Source: Nymphaea colorata (lineage: Eukaryota > Streptophyta > Magnoliopsida > Nymphaeales > Nymphaeaceae). From it: a stretch of DNA of 64,000 bases. The notes under the pieces were generated by a model. That model did not search any database. It had not been told where the DNA came from and worked only from the letters and a program-made list of their open reading frames with translations. The position numbers were made by a program, and so were the translations under genes. The stretch is taken from positions 9,002,972 through 9,066,971 of the forward strand of contig NC_045146.1 in NCBI RefSeq assembly GCF_008831285.2. Reading direction: 5' to 3'. This document shows, in pieces, positions 20,892-33,540 of this stretch. Every line of letters begins with the position of its first letter. Within the stretch, counting starts at the first letter, position 1.

Positions 20892-23800
20892 ATAGTGTCT
20901 GCATATCTTCAATGTGAATACTACCACTCTCAATTCTATATTATGAGTGGAATAATGCTTCTCATGGATCTTTAACTGCTTAGATGTATAAGGCACCACA
21001 TGACCATGTTGCTTCAATATCCAACCATATGATTCCTAATGCATCAGTGTACACCACAAATCCAATACTAGATTGAAGTGTCAAGATAGGTGCAATCGTA
21101 AGCTTGTTTCTTAGAGTTTGGAGACTCTTCTCACACTCTTCATCCCAAATGAATTTCACTCATTCTCCTAATAGCTTAGTCATGGACATAGCTATGTCTG
21201 AAAAGTCTTGTATAAATCCGCAATCCCAAGAAGCTTCTAACCTCCGTTACACTGCATGGCACCCTCCACTCATGTACTACCGACACCTTAGCAGGGTCTG
21301 CATAAACTCCATCCTTTGATTTCACGTGACCAAGGAAGTTTACTTTCTCTAGTCAAAATTTATATTTTGAGTACTTGACATATAATTTATGCTTACACAA
21401 AATTCCCAACACACTTTGTAGGTGATCTCTATATTGTACAATAATAAATCGTTCTAAGTAGTCTTGAAAAATCTGATTCATGAGATTTATAAATACGGCT
21501 AGAGTATTGTCAATCCAAAAGGCAAGACCCTAAATTCATAGTGTTCATATCTAGTTCGAAAGGCAACCTAACCAACATTTTCCTCCCTTATCAAAAGCTG
21601 GTGATAGTCAGGTCAGTCTTGGAGAACACTTTTGCATTCTTGAGTTGATCAAACAAGTTTTAATTCTAGAAAGATAATACTTATTCTTGATAGTGACTTG
21701 ATTCAACATGCGGTAATCAATGCATAAGCATATTGTTCCATCCTTCTTCTTGACAAATAACATGAATTTTCCTCAATGTGGTATACTGGGTCGAATGAAG
21801 CCCTTATCTAAGAGCTCATGTAGTTGCTTCTTCAATTCTTCTAACTTTGTCAGTGCCATATGGTATGGCCTTAGAAATGAGAGCTATCCCTAGTAACAAC
21901 TCTATCTTGATTTCAACTTCCCATTTCGAAGGCAAACTTGTTAACTCTTCAAGAAACACATCGGGTCACTTACTCACAATGGTCACATCCCCTAACTGCA
22001 CCAACTTAGTCTCACTAGTCAACATGTTGACCAAGAATGCAATACTCCCTTTTCTAACAATCGTTTAGCATATAGTGCATATACCATTATCTTATCAGTT
22101 TGACTAGCTTTTCGAGCTTGGAATTTCACTAGTTGTATCTCATGAGTCGACAATTGTATCTATGTCTTTCTGTAATCTATATTGACATAATGCATATATA
22201 GTCATTCTATGCCCAAAATAACATCAAACTCATTGAGACTGATGATCACCAACTATGCAGGCAAATGATGCTTATGGATGTCTACATACACATCAAGTAG
22301 ATATTGGCTACACGAATCTTGAGTATGCATATGGCTGACTACTTTTAAGATATACACATAATCTAAGTCAACACTTTTAGTGAAGTGGCAAATCGACTAG
22401 ATATGGAAGAATGAGTCACCCCAACATCAAATAACAGTTTAGCAATGTGAGAACCTACAAATAAAGTACCTTCAATGATATCATGTGTCTAAAGCTCCTC
22501 CACAATAGTCGCATAGATGCATCTGGTAGTCTTTTGTGCATTTGAAGGACTGGCCTGAGGCTTCTTTAACTATTTATCTCGTATTTTCAGGCAACTTTCG
22601 ACAAAGTATCCAATCCTTCCATAGTATAAACATGCTCCAGTCTCCCTATAACATGACTTCTTAGGGTGCACACATGAGCAAGTGGACATCTTGGTAGAGT
22701 TAAAGTAGTCACTATGGGCAGGTTTGTTCCGCTTGAATGTTCTGTCATCTCGCCTCCCAAAAGGCTTTGCCCTACTCGCAATATTGTTGTGCTTGTTCTA
22801 CATCCACCCACTATGCGAGTGCCGGCTTGGCTTCTTATGGTGGTCCCTATGCGTCCTTGCCCAATCTTCCTCCATGCGTTTAGCCATGGTGGCTGCCTCA
22901 TCCAAATCGTGATGCCTACTAGACATCACCTTGCTTCACAGTCCATCAAGCAATCCATGCACAAACTTGTCTACTCTGGCCTTATGAGTAGTGTAGAGAT
23001 GTAGGCAATACACTTCTAAGTGTCGATACGTTGTAACATACTCCCTCAAGCTCATGTGATTTTGTTGCAACTCAAGGTACTCTTAGCTTTTTTTTAGTTT
23101 TTTACATGCGTTGGGAAGTAGTTGTTGGAGAATGAATTTTGAACTGCTTCCATGAGATTGGTTGTTGACCTACAACTTAAATCTCATAGTTCGATCCACC
23201 ACCGTTTGGCATTAGCCTTCAACAAGTATGAGTCATAGTTCACTTTATCTCATTCTGGCATCTTGAGAAGCTCAAAGATGCACTCTACCTCTTCAATCTA
23301 TTGCTCTGTCATGTCTGGGTTGCCATCTCTAGTAAAAACTAGTGGCTGCATCGACATGACTGCTCAAATGACACTGAGACTTCTTTCTATATAGGCAATG
23401 CACTAGTGTCTCCTGTAAGAGATGCATGGCTCCTGTTGTTACTAACTATCGATTGTACTAGGGAAGTTAGCGTCTCCAAAGTTGTCAGCAGTATAGCCTA
23501 CTAATCCACAGGTGGAGTTTGCATTGGTGGGGTTTGGGCACCCACACCAGTTTGGGTGAATGGTTGCCTTACTACTATTGTCCAGTGGGGTATGCGCATC
23601 TGAATGAGCCGAACTCTGCTCTCTCTATGCCTTAGTAGCCGGCCCATCTCGCTTCTTACCCCTACGTTCATACTTCATCTATACAAGTAAGAATCCTCAT
23701 TGTTATTACAAAGTCTATGACATGACAAGCCTTTCAAGTCAAATTGTAGAGATGTATCATCACAATAATGTCAAAATATCAATCCATTCTATACATATAT

Positions 23801-23910
23801 ATCACAGTGAAAATCAACACTACTATAAGAGCTCAATCAAGTAATGTGCACCTAGGCAATGCGGCTTCATAGATAGGCTTTAACTCACATCCATAGTGGG
23901 ATTTTTCCAT

Positions 23911-23923
23911 AGCTCTATACCAA
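23911..23923 (-). other. primer-binding site of the Tekay-like element
   Basis: On the minus strand TTGGTATAGAGCT follows an LTR-like end GGGGTGTGACA. This matches the initiator-Met tRNA primer site (TGGTATCAGAGC) apart from one missing C, so the LTR would lie at coordinates above ~23928. Confidence 0.7.
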
Positions 23924-23930
23924 AGTTGTC

Positions 23931-26900
23931 ACACCCCAAACCTTTTTAACCACCAAGAATTTTTTGTTATAACACATTGAGGTGTAACAGCACAACAATT
24001 AAAAAGGAGCTATGTAAATCAAAATGACAATGGGGCAAACATTCCATTATGTAATAAAATCAGTTCATACAAAATGACTTCACATTTGCCAATGACACAC
24101 ATGACAAAACTGCCCCCAAAACCAAAACATCAAGGTCTAACAAAAGCAAGATGTCAATAAGACCAAAACGTAACACATTGGCATGATTATAAACCCAAAA
24201 TCTCCTCACTAGAATGTGAACGAAGCTATCTGATCAACCAGATGCCTCAGGTCTACAAAACCTAAAAAAATAAACAACAAAAGGCTTAGTCTTCGCAGCA
24301 TGATGACAAACCAAATAAAACCCTAACCCTTTAAGGTAAAGACTCAAATATGGAATCTAACATATAAAGATACATAATGACTATGATAACCTGATAAGCA
24401 CATGCAGTAATATAACTTGTCATGGGAGTCCTTCACATATTCCACAATATATAGGGACTACTCAATAACTACAATCCACACATCGTATTTAATTTAAGTA
24501 TATTCACTTCATTCATATTTGTTTCAATTACATTTATTTTATTTAAATTCAATTTAATGAATTGCGGCTCCTGGGGGTGCAAAACACAGGCACGTGCATA
24601 CCACAAGTGACTTAGAGTCAGGAGACAGCCCTCGTGGTGGCCCGAAACAATATGGATCTATACACGCAGTAGTGGTAGAGCAATCATCTATGGATGTGTG
24701 AATTCCAATGAGATTTACTAAGCGTTCTCTATAACACCCAAGTTGAGAAGGCGAGATCCCAATGTTCCAAGAACATCACACAACGATACCCTAGGGCCTT
24801 GCACTACCTTGCACTCTGAACAGGCGAGCCTAGTGGTGAGGGCAGGATGTATCCCAAACATATTGTCATAACCCACTAGCCTCCAATCAATCATTCTTTC
24901 TTAACTAATCATTATGAGAGTACATTCACAATAAGATCGGCTAGCACACAAGGTTGGTTCACTTCACGAGTGCACTCATACTTCAAATCGCCTCCATAAG
25001 AGGGTTACACATTAAATCAATATTCTTAGCTAGTCATCATACTCTCTAGGTCCAATCACAATGCAAAAGAAATCTCGTAACATTCACATCAATCAAACCA
25101 TAATAATCATATGATACAAAAACTTAGTTGAACCACTTAGAGTATCTCGATTTGTGATTAACTCGTAGTTGTCATATGCAGATATCATGCTAGGATGCTC
25201 ACTGATGCACAATCAGAGTCGATAAGATACATGGCCTGATACCCTACCTAATCTATCTTAAACAATTATAATTTCTAGCATGCATATGCCATAGTGTAAT
25301 AATTTTTAAAAATAGTCAATCAATCTCACACATGCATTCATACGACATTAAACATGTTATACCATACATCATTTAAACAAAACACAATCATAGGATCCAA
25401 TGAACTTGAAAAACACACACTCCATATTTGGCCCCAAAAATGGATTTTCCTAGAATGTTGTCATATCAGTCGTGTGTCTCCACAAATACCCAAAATCACC
25501 TTGAGATCTGAATTCTGTTGCTCAAGGTCTACTTGTTGTGCCTGGTTCACCCACAAAAATTCAAAGCGAGAAGTTTTTCATTTATCTTGCTCTAAAATCT
25601 ATTTTGATAAGTAATAGGACCATAGAGTCACAGTTATCATCTCAAGAGGGTGATGAAATATAGAATCGGCCCATAGAACATTCCAACAAGTATTTTCCAT
25701 CTTTTTGAAGTTATGACCGACTGAATCAAACTCCAAGACTTCGATTCAATCTCTCAATCATATATTTCTTAACTTGCTTTCTTAGTTGAGGCATCATCCC
25801 AGCAATCATGCTTCTCCATTTGTCAATTTGATGACAACGACACTAGCTCACTAGTAAGAGCATAAATTAACCAAATCAACATGAACGAGCATTTTCATCA
25901 CAACTTAGCGTATGTCTGAACCTTGATAATTTACATATTTTGTCATCCTTTCAAATCCTAATTTTTCATGCGAACAATCATAAGTACCTTTTCTCTACAA
26001 GCAATGTAATATTTATAACAACAATAGCATGCATCATGAGTTCATTAAAACAGTCCTAAACCTTCCATACATTATGGAGATCTTTTCCATGCTCCCTATT
26101 CGGTTCAAATATTAATCCATTATGCTAAAATATAATTATATACATTTTTAGAGCAAAAATATAGTAAAATTAGGCTTGTTTAGACATGTTTACCCTTCTT
26201 ATAGAATCTTAGATGTTGTAGATGTCCCCGGCAGCCACCCCAAATGCTCAATCAATATCCAAGCACCAAAGTCTATATGTTATCATCACCCCCAACACCC
26301 CTATTTGCTGCTATGAGGGGAGCGACATATTTCTCCAACTGCCAAATCCAAAACCGCCCTTAAAAATGTGAGAATGATCTAGTGAGAGATCAAGAGAGAG
26401 GTTTGACGATAGAAGAGGGCATCCGATTGAGAGGGAGAGGGTTCGACTTAGCAAAAAGGCTAAGTTCGAGAGTGAGGGAATAGGTGAGAGGCTGATAGAG
26501 GGTTTGGTCAAGGGAGACACACACACACAAAAGAGGGACAATGATAGAGAAAAACCAAGAGAGACATAAAGACGAGAATTCAAGTGAGGAACAAAAACTG
26601 GCAAGAGGGGTGTAAGTTTTACTTACTTGAGCAACTCCAAAATTTTCTTTTAAAAAAACTCATTTGAAATCAACTTCATGTCATTTGGTCCTAACCACAT
26701 GGTTTGGAAAAAAAGGATTTCAAAATCAATCCATTTGCTAAGATATCTTGGCTATTTTTTTCCAAAATCAGATTCATTTGTCAAATAAGATTAGTCATTG
26801 CTCTTTTCCAAAATCAGATTCATTTGTCAAATAAGGTTAGTCATTGCTCTCAAAATTTGATCACAAGTTGATCTAAATTTCAATCCAAAATCATGAAATG

Positions 26901-27850
26901 ATCTTGAGTTCGCAACAAATAACTATATTTCAATCCCAAATTTTCCAAATCAATATCTAATTTTCCAATCAAATTCCTGATTTTCTATCTAAATTTTCAA
27001 TCCAAATTGTCAAATTGACAATTAATCTTCAAAACTGTGGATCAAAGCCACAGTCCAATTCATTTCAAACATCATTACTGATTTTGAAGTTTAACTTAAA
27101 TGTAACATATTTTCGGCCAAAATAATGGTCTTCAATACAAACCAATTTGGAAGTTTTTCAATTTTGTCCCAAAGAATTCACCCAAATTTTTAAAAAACAA
27201 GTTGAATTTTCAAATAATTTGTCAAAACAAGTTAATTTTTCAAACTTGTCCAAATTTTATTCTAATTTGCCAAAAACAAGGTCAAAACCGTTTGCCCAAA
27301 GCCAGGTTCAGAATGAACTTTCAAATTCAAATCCAAAGCTTTATGCACAAGCATATACGATTTACATCAATCAAATGACTTGCACATGATCTAAGAAGTG
27401 CTTAGTGCTTGGTCCGATTACCATTGTTAACAACAGCAAGAACAGTTGGACCTCATGCCGACAGACAGATCCCTTCTCTTGAAATTTTCTCAAAATCCAA
27501 TTTGAAATTTTGCTAATTTGCATAACCCTATACTTCTACAACAATGATGGAGACGAGAGGGGTGCGAACAAGGAGGTAGATTAGTTTCTATAATGTTGGA
27601 GGAGGCTTCAACACAGTCGTAGATTATGATTGAGGGAGTAAAGCATGGCAGGGCATCCACTGTTTGGCTACTAAAGGGCGGTCCTTAGGGATTGATCATA
27701 TGTATATGAGGAATCGCCTAGGTCTATAGTGTACATGAATTGATGAGAAACTGTTTGTCACACTCTATATTGACATTGAGTCCTTGTCTTGGATGATGCT
27801 TACAATTTAACAATATTTTGACATTTATTCTTCTCTAATGTGCCAAAAAA
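23931..27850. other. presumed 5' LTR and unknown sequence, no gene
   Basis: Immediately right of the primer site this should begin as the minus-strand LTR of the Tekay-like element, but its outer border is not visible and no second copy exists in the window. The rest is AT-rich, with a GA-rich stretch at 26.37-26.60 kb. Frames there are low complexity and not gene-like. Confidence 0.45.
26761..26850. repeat. two-copy tandem duplication, unit 46 bp
   Basis: tccaaaatcagattcatttg at 26761 recurs at 26807. The two units are nearly identical through ttagtcattgctct, a recent local duplication. Confidence 0.9.
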
Positions 27851-27910
27851 AACATGTATTTTTCTTTATTTTCAAAACCATATCATTTTTTTCTCTCTTC
27901 TAAAACTATC

Positions 27911-28440
27911 ATGTCTATTTCAAGTGAAACTATGACAAATATTTTATATGGCTCCTCATACAAGATCATAGGGGTAGAAGAGAGAGAGTCTAATATCCAT
28001 GAGGAAATAGAGAATCATCTTCAAGACACTCATGCTGGCAATTCAAAAATTTATCCAAAAAATAATGAAAGAGAACAATGAGACACACAACAAGAACTCA
28101 AAAGGTTCTACCCAGGCCAAGTAGCTTGAACTCTTTACTGGACGTGTTACAGATCCAATTCAGTCTCATATCAAGAAGATGGAGAAGACAGACCATTGGA
28201 TTCAGAGCAAGGGCAAGAAGACCTATTCCAGACAAAATTTCTATGAAGGGCTGAATAATGAGGACAATGAGGGGACTTTCGAGAAAATTCAACAAGTTTA
28301 AAGGAAAAGAAAACCTACACACTCATTTACCTATCTTGTTCACTGAATTTGAGAAATTGCGCGATAATAGCAAGAGATTATTCATCTATTTCCCTCGAAG
28401 TCTGGATGGTGAGGCAGGATAGTGGTACTTATTGACTTTA
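27911..28440 (+). pseudogene. gag N-terminal remnant, Tat lineage, plus strand
   Basis: After an open start (MSISSETMTNILYGSSYKII) a broken frame reads FNKFKGKENLHTHLPILFTE, then EKLRDNSKRLFIYFPRSLDG and a W-Y motif. This is the gag core of Tat-type elements (consensus F.KY.G..NP..H...F...CG..R.....L...FP.SL.G.A..W). It stops abruptly at about 28440, where a repeat array begins. It lies opposite in strand to the Tat-like pol at 13.5-18.1 kb, so it is a separate copy. Confidence 0.7.
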
Positions 28441-29220
28441 CCCAAACATAGGATTTCGATGAAGTGCACAAAGGCTTTCTAATTTCACAAGTTTTTCCAA
28501 ACCTCACACCTTGGTGCACATAGGTTTCACATTTCATAAGATTTTCCAAATTTTCACCTCAGTGCACATAGATTTTCACACACATACAAGATTTTAGGTT
28601 TTTCACATCAATGTACACATGTTTTCCATTTACACAAGTGCATACAAATTTTTTAATTTTGCACCTTGGTGCATTCAAATCCAAAAATTTTGTGCTTTGC
28701 ACATAATTTCATAGTTCGCTGCACTTAAATTTCATAAGTTTCAAAATGCTTTTGTGCTTCGGCACAATATTTTTGTGCTTTGGCACACCATTTCTATGTT
28801 TCAGTGCATACAAGTTTTATACAAACATGCATTGGTATAAGATTTCATCTTCTGCCTCCATGTAAATGTGCCATGACCTAAGATTTTGTGCTTCAGCACT
28901 CCTAAATAAAAATACCATTGCATAATTTTCATGTTTCAACATTGTTTGTTTGTACTCCTAAGCATATTTTAGTGTAAGATTTTGCCCTTCGGTGCACACA
29001 AGCAAACGTGATTTGAAATAAAATTTTGTGTTTCGACACCCTCAAGTAAATGTGTCTTGTCATAAGATTTTACGCTTTAACACACCCAAGTAAACATGCT
29101 ATTCTACACAAATTTTCAAACATTTGCAGTCTAGTATAAGACTTTGTGCTTCGATGGACATAAGTACACACACCTCAACACACATGTCCACACTTTGGTG
29201 CACATTTTTGGTACAATCAT
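28441..29220. repeat. degenerate array of ttttgtgctt/cggtgcaca units
   Basis: Roughly 50-60-bp units contain agattttgtgcttcggtgcaca-like cores, many drifted, with spacer aagtaaatgtgcc-like sequence. I see well over ten copies. Each core carries gtgc...gcac half-palindromes. Confidence 0.7.
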
Positions 29221-30610
29221 TTTAACTTTAATAAGCATTCCTTACAAGTTATTATATTGCATCTTGCAAGTACTTAATGATTTTAGTTCCTCTAAAAGAA
29301 TGAGAAATTTTCAACTAATGATGATGACTATCAAAGATGAAAGTTTTGATATGACTACATTATAAGCCAAAAGCTCAGGGAAATAGATGGCATCAAAGTT
29401 TAGGAAATGTCACTGACTTTGACCCTTAGTAAAAACAAGAGCTTATCAAGAATTAGATACAAAACAAGAAATTGAGTTGACCTATGCAAAACAACAAAAT
29501 AAAAGTAAAGGTGAGTGTTCAGATATGGGCTATGACGGCAAACTGTAGTCATTCCACTAGATTTGCACTCAAAAGTAACATGTAGGCCTAAAGTTGATTT
29601 GGGTCTATTATGCAAAGCTATGTGATTCATGAACATTTGTCTACTTAGATCCTCTAAATTTTTCTGAACTCGAGCAAGTAAGTCAGAAGGGGGTTCTATA
29701 CCAGGTACCCCAAGGCCAATGGGTCAAGGAGTTATCGACCCAAAACTCTTTACAAGAGTTCAGTAGATAGCTTGATAGACATGATATTGTACATGACAAA
29801 GCTATATGACCACCAAAGTGATAGAGCCTCGAAGTAGCCTATGAGGTGGTGAGGTATTTCCCTTGTAGGTGAAGGTCAGCCTAAAATATCAAGAAAGTAA
29901 GAACAAGAATTAAGACCTCAAAATGGCCGAATTCAAACAAAATTTCAAAACAAGCAAAATGCATGCTTGAAAAGCCAAGGTCACTCGAGTCAAGAATTCT
30001 CTGATAAATAAAACACATGCTTCTTCTTATGATTACAAAGGGAGTCAAGACAGTGACAAATCCTAGAAACCCTGAGATATAGAGAGCAATCCTTCACAAC
30101 TTATCATGTGAAAATGAAAGAACAATTAATTTAGATGAATTTCATAACATTAGCTGAAAAGTTTCTGTCATTATGCCAAAAAAAATCATGTAAATCCTTA
30201 CAAGATACAAGAGATACAAACAAAAGAATTTTATAAAATTTACAAAGCATTTTACAAGTTTACAAGCACTCACATTTTATGTAAGATTCTCTCACTTCAG
30301 TGCACATAAGGATACAAGTATTCCAATGCATAGATTTCACAAGAATTTTCCAGCATTTTCACAAGCAATCACATTTATGTGAGATTTTTGTGCTTCAGTG
30401 CACACAAGCGTACAAGTACTCTAATGCATAGATTTCATAAAAATTTTTAAGCATTTTCACAATCATCACACCAATATTTACATTGGTGCATTTTTTTATA
30501 TATATTTCAAAAATAATTTCCCTTTTCAAAAGTTTGTTTTCAAAAATCCATCCATTTTCAAGATGGGTGTTCTGTCTTTGCCACTAAGCATAGTTCTCTT
30601 ACTTAGTAGC
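29221..30610. other. internal non-coding part of the Tat-like element, with more repeat units
   Basis: No frame is supported. Between 30280 and 30490 the ttttgtgcttcagtgcacac unit reappears three or four times, showing that the array was split or duplicated. Confidence 0.5.
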
Positions 30611-30621
30611 AAAGAGGGGCA
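30611..30621 (+). other. polypurine tract of the Tat-like element
   Basis: aaagaggggca follows cttagtagc and directly precedes TTTGTGAACACCC. This arrangement (a 'not-AAAGAGGGGCA' tract, then TGTGA-type LTR start) is characteristic of Tat/Ogre 3' LTR junctions. Confidence 0.65.
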
Positions 30622-30623
30622 TT

Positions 30624-33540
30624 TGTGAACACCCAATTTTCCCAGGTCCAGATTACCATTTTTACCCTTCACCATGAGATTTTCAAAATGGTTTACAAAG
30701 ATCAAATTTCAAGAATAAAAGTCATTTTTTAGACAACTAAGTAAAACACTAGCATTGAACACCTATAACCAAATCACCTAGGTCGTCCAAGCTTAAAATT
30801 ATCATTTTCCCCTACATCCTAGCATTTTGACTAGAAAGTCGAAATTTTTCACCAACCTTTTAAGAATTGCCTAACATTTGAGCAATTAGGCTATTTCTCT
30901 ACTTTACATGACCCAAGAGTTGCCACTATGGTTGTCCTAGTTTGAAGCAAGCTCCCTTGCAACTAATTAGTTCACTGAAACTCAAAACTGTGATCTCTAG
31001 CTCCTTTGTAGCTTAATGGAGAGAAAGTTTATTTCACCTATTTTGAGTCACATAGCCTAAGTTTCAATCATATACAAACTTGCAGATTGCCACAATTACT
31101 TTCTCTCACATGTTTTCAAGGGTTTGAGCTGAATTTGAGCTCAACCTGAAAGAGTGAACTGAAACCGAACTAGGACCATGCTTATCATGTACAAATCAAG
31201 CTTCTATAATTTGATTTGAGTTCATTCATCCCGGTTTGAGTTCAATTCAGTTTTGAGCATTTTCTATCTCCTACTTTTAGGGATTTGAGCTAAATCATAT
31301 CTCAATCCAAAAGAATGAGCTAAACCTGAGCTAGGACCATGTTTATCACGTATAAATCAAGATTTCTTTAATTTGATTTGAGTTTATCAGTTCTGAGTCA
31401 TTCCATTCTCCTATTTTCAGTGGTTTGAGCTGAATTTGAAGTCAACTGATAGAGTGAGTTGACATTGAGTTGGGGTTATATTTATCATGTATAAATCAAT
31501 ACTTCCTTAGTTCAGTTTGAGTTCATTCCTTTTGGTTTCCGCTTAATTCAGTTCTGAAAGTTGTGGAGCTCCTCTGTAGTATTTGCTATACTTTATAAAC
31601 CATTGTCGAACTCAACTTTGCAAAAATTAACGCAAAATTTTTTTATCTTTCAACAAATCCTTACAGGTTAGTAACTTGTCCAAGCACCTTTAGCTCCACC
31701 TGTATAAATTTCAATAAAAATTAAATTTATATAGTCTTCTTCGATTTTCCTTTGTAATTGTGTTGCATCCGGTTTGGTAAATATTTATTTATTTTTTTAT
31801 TTTTAGAGCAATCTGAGCACAATTTTTTAGCAAGATTTTAACCAGGGCTTATTTTGGAGCCTATCCATAAGCAAGTTTAGCCTAATTGAGAAAACTCATC
31901 CGAAACTCCAGAAATACACACAGGAGTAGGACAGTCATTTCCTTTTTAAGTCATTCTTCTACATAAATATAGAGTATATCCCATATATTCCTTGGTTTAT
32001 GGGTTTTTTTATTTCCAAAGCCTTGGTTTAAACTAGCCTCATTATTGAGCTTGTTTCAACCTAAAATCACACATAAGGGTAGTTTGCTCATTTATCATCA
32101 TACACATTTTTTATAGAACCTAACTTTGGAGCAATATGAACCTAAGTTAGCTTTTCATATACATTTCATGGATCTGGTAGGCCTAAACCCAAGTGAGCCA
32201 ACTCCAATTTCTGATTAAAACTAGATTTTCCAAAGGCAACACTGAGGTTGAGACTAGTGAACCAACACTCAACTTATGTCTAAACCCAATTTTTCAAAAC
32301 TCAACCTAGCATTGGTCTAGTCCATGTCATGCAACTTGAACCCACCTAGCCTATCTTGAGCGCAGATCTCTATTTTATATTTCTGACCCAAATAATATAT
32401 CCAAGTCTTATTTCCATATCTAGATCTCAAGTCTTTCATCTGAGATCTATCTTTATAGATCCAAAACCATTATTCTCATTTCAGATCCTAGATATCAAAT
32501 CATAATTTAAATCTCAATACTATATTTGGATCCAAATTCTAGAATTTTTCTTGGATTTGGACCCATATCTATGTCTTAGGATCAAACCCAAATCTAGGAT
32601 CCACATGTGAGCTCAATGCACATTATATCTCAAAAATGCATCGTGATTTTCTCACTCCATACTTAATGTCAATTTAAATGTAAGTACTTGAAACATGCAA
32701 AAATTCTTTGTTGAGCACTTTTCCTTAGACAGAATCAAAATTAGTATCCATATATGGCTGGAACAAACATTTTTCTATTTCATATTATGTTTTAGAATAC
32801 CCCTCTTCAAATTCTTGCATCCTCTATTCTCCATGCTCAATGTGCAGTCAAATATTTTATTAAGAATCCAACACTTCTCTGTGCATGTGTGGCCTTTTGC
32901 ATAATCGAATTCAAAGTTCGAATAAGATTGCAGTGAGTGAAATTGGGTTGAAAATATGTTTTTAACCTATAATTTTGGGTTTTGAAGAGGGGAGAGAAGG
33001 GACAAAAGTTTAGTCTGATATCGCAAATCCCAATGGGGTTTGCCCTTTCTCTCTCCTACAAAATAGGGCCCCCATCCTCGTCCTCTTTCAAGACATACTT
33101 GAGCTTTCCTAGAGAAGTTCATAATATTCAGTAAAATTTCAATTAGGTACTCATAAAGAATTTTGATCAAAACACATTAAATTTTTATAATTTTGGTCCA
33201 AGTCTTGGCTCGGCTGCAATAACACTCAACCTAGACCCAAGTAAGCTCAGTGTAAAGGTCATGGGAGCAAGCTTAGCCAAGACACTAGCTTCAAGTAATT
33301 TCTTTTTCCTCATCTTTTTTTTATTTGCAAGTTAGTATTTTTCTTTATGCATGTTTAGTTTAGTTTTCTTTTTGCTTTTATCATGTTTAGTTTACTTCTC
33401 TTTTTGCTTATAGCATGTTTAGTTTAGTTTATTTCTTGCTTAGCTCTTAGATTTTTGCTTAGTTGCTTTAATAATGTTGTAATTTAGCATATTTATTTCT
33501 AGATTTGGTTTATTTTAATGTCTTTAGGGTACGCATAGGG
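30624..33540 (+). mobile_element. presumed 3' LTR of the Tat-like element (right end uncertain)
   Basis: Begins tgtgaacaccc immediately after the polypurine tract. It is AT-rich, non-coding and repeat-filled, as long Tat/Ogre LTRs are. A tacaaaatag TATA-like motif at 33057 and a CT-rich stretch following it could mark the transcription start. No matching 5' LTR was found, so the right border is a guess. Confidence 0.5.
31111..31562. repeat. three tandem copies, unit 140-160 bp
   Basis: Units start at ggtttgagctgaatttga (31121), ggatttgagctaaatcat (31281) and ggtttgagctgaatttga (31422). Each then has a gagtga/gagctaa...ggaccatg/ttatcatgtataaatcaa segment and ends in gtttgagttcattc. The copies are diverged. 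Confidence 0.85.

Larger units (their letters stand above)
20387..23930 (-). mobile_element. degenerate Ty3/gypsy chromovirus (Tekay/Del-like)
   Basis: Minus-strand order: LTR end and primer-binding site (~23.91-23.93 kb), gag start MKYERRGKKRDGPAT (~23.68 kb), gag core (SLREYVTTYRHLEVYCLHLY, ~23.0 kb), a zinc-knuckle region (~22.6 kb), protease (~22.4 kb), RT (~21.2-21.9 kb) and RNase H (20.39-21.0 kb, ending VVADALSRHVEAM). Frames shift repeatedly. The protease catalytic D-T/S-G reads D-V-G, and the RT active-site stretch is deleted. Integrase and the 3' LTR are not seen, so the element is truncated at its 3' side. Confidence 0.82.
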
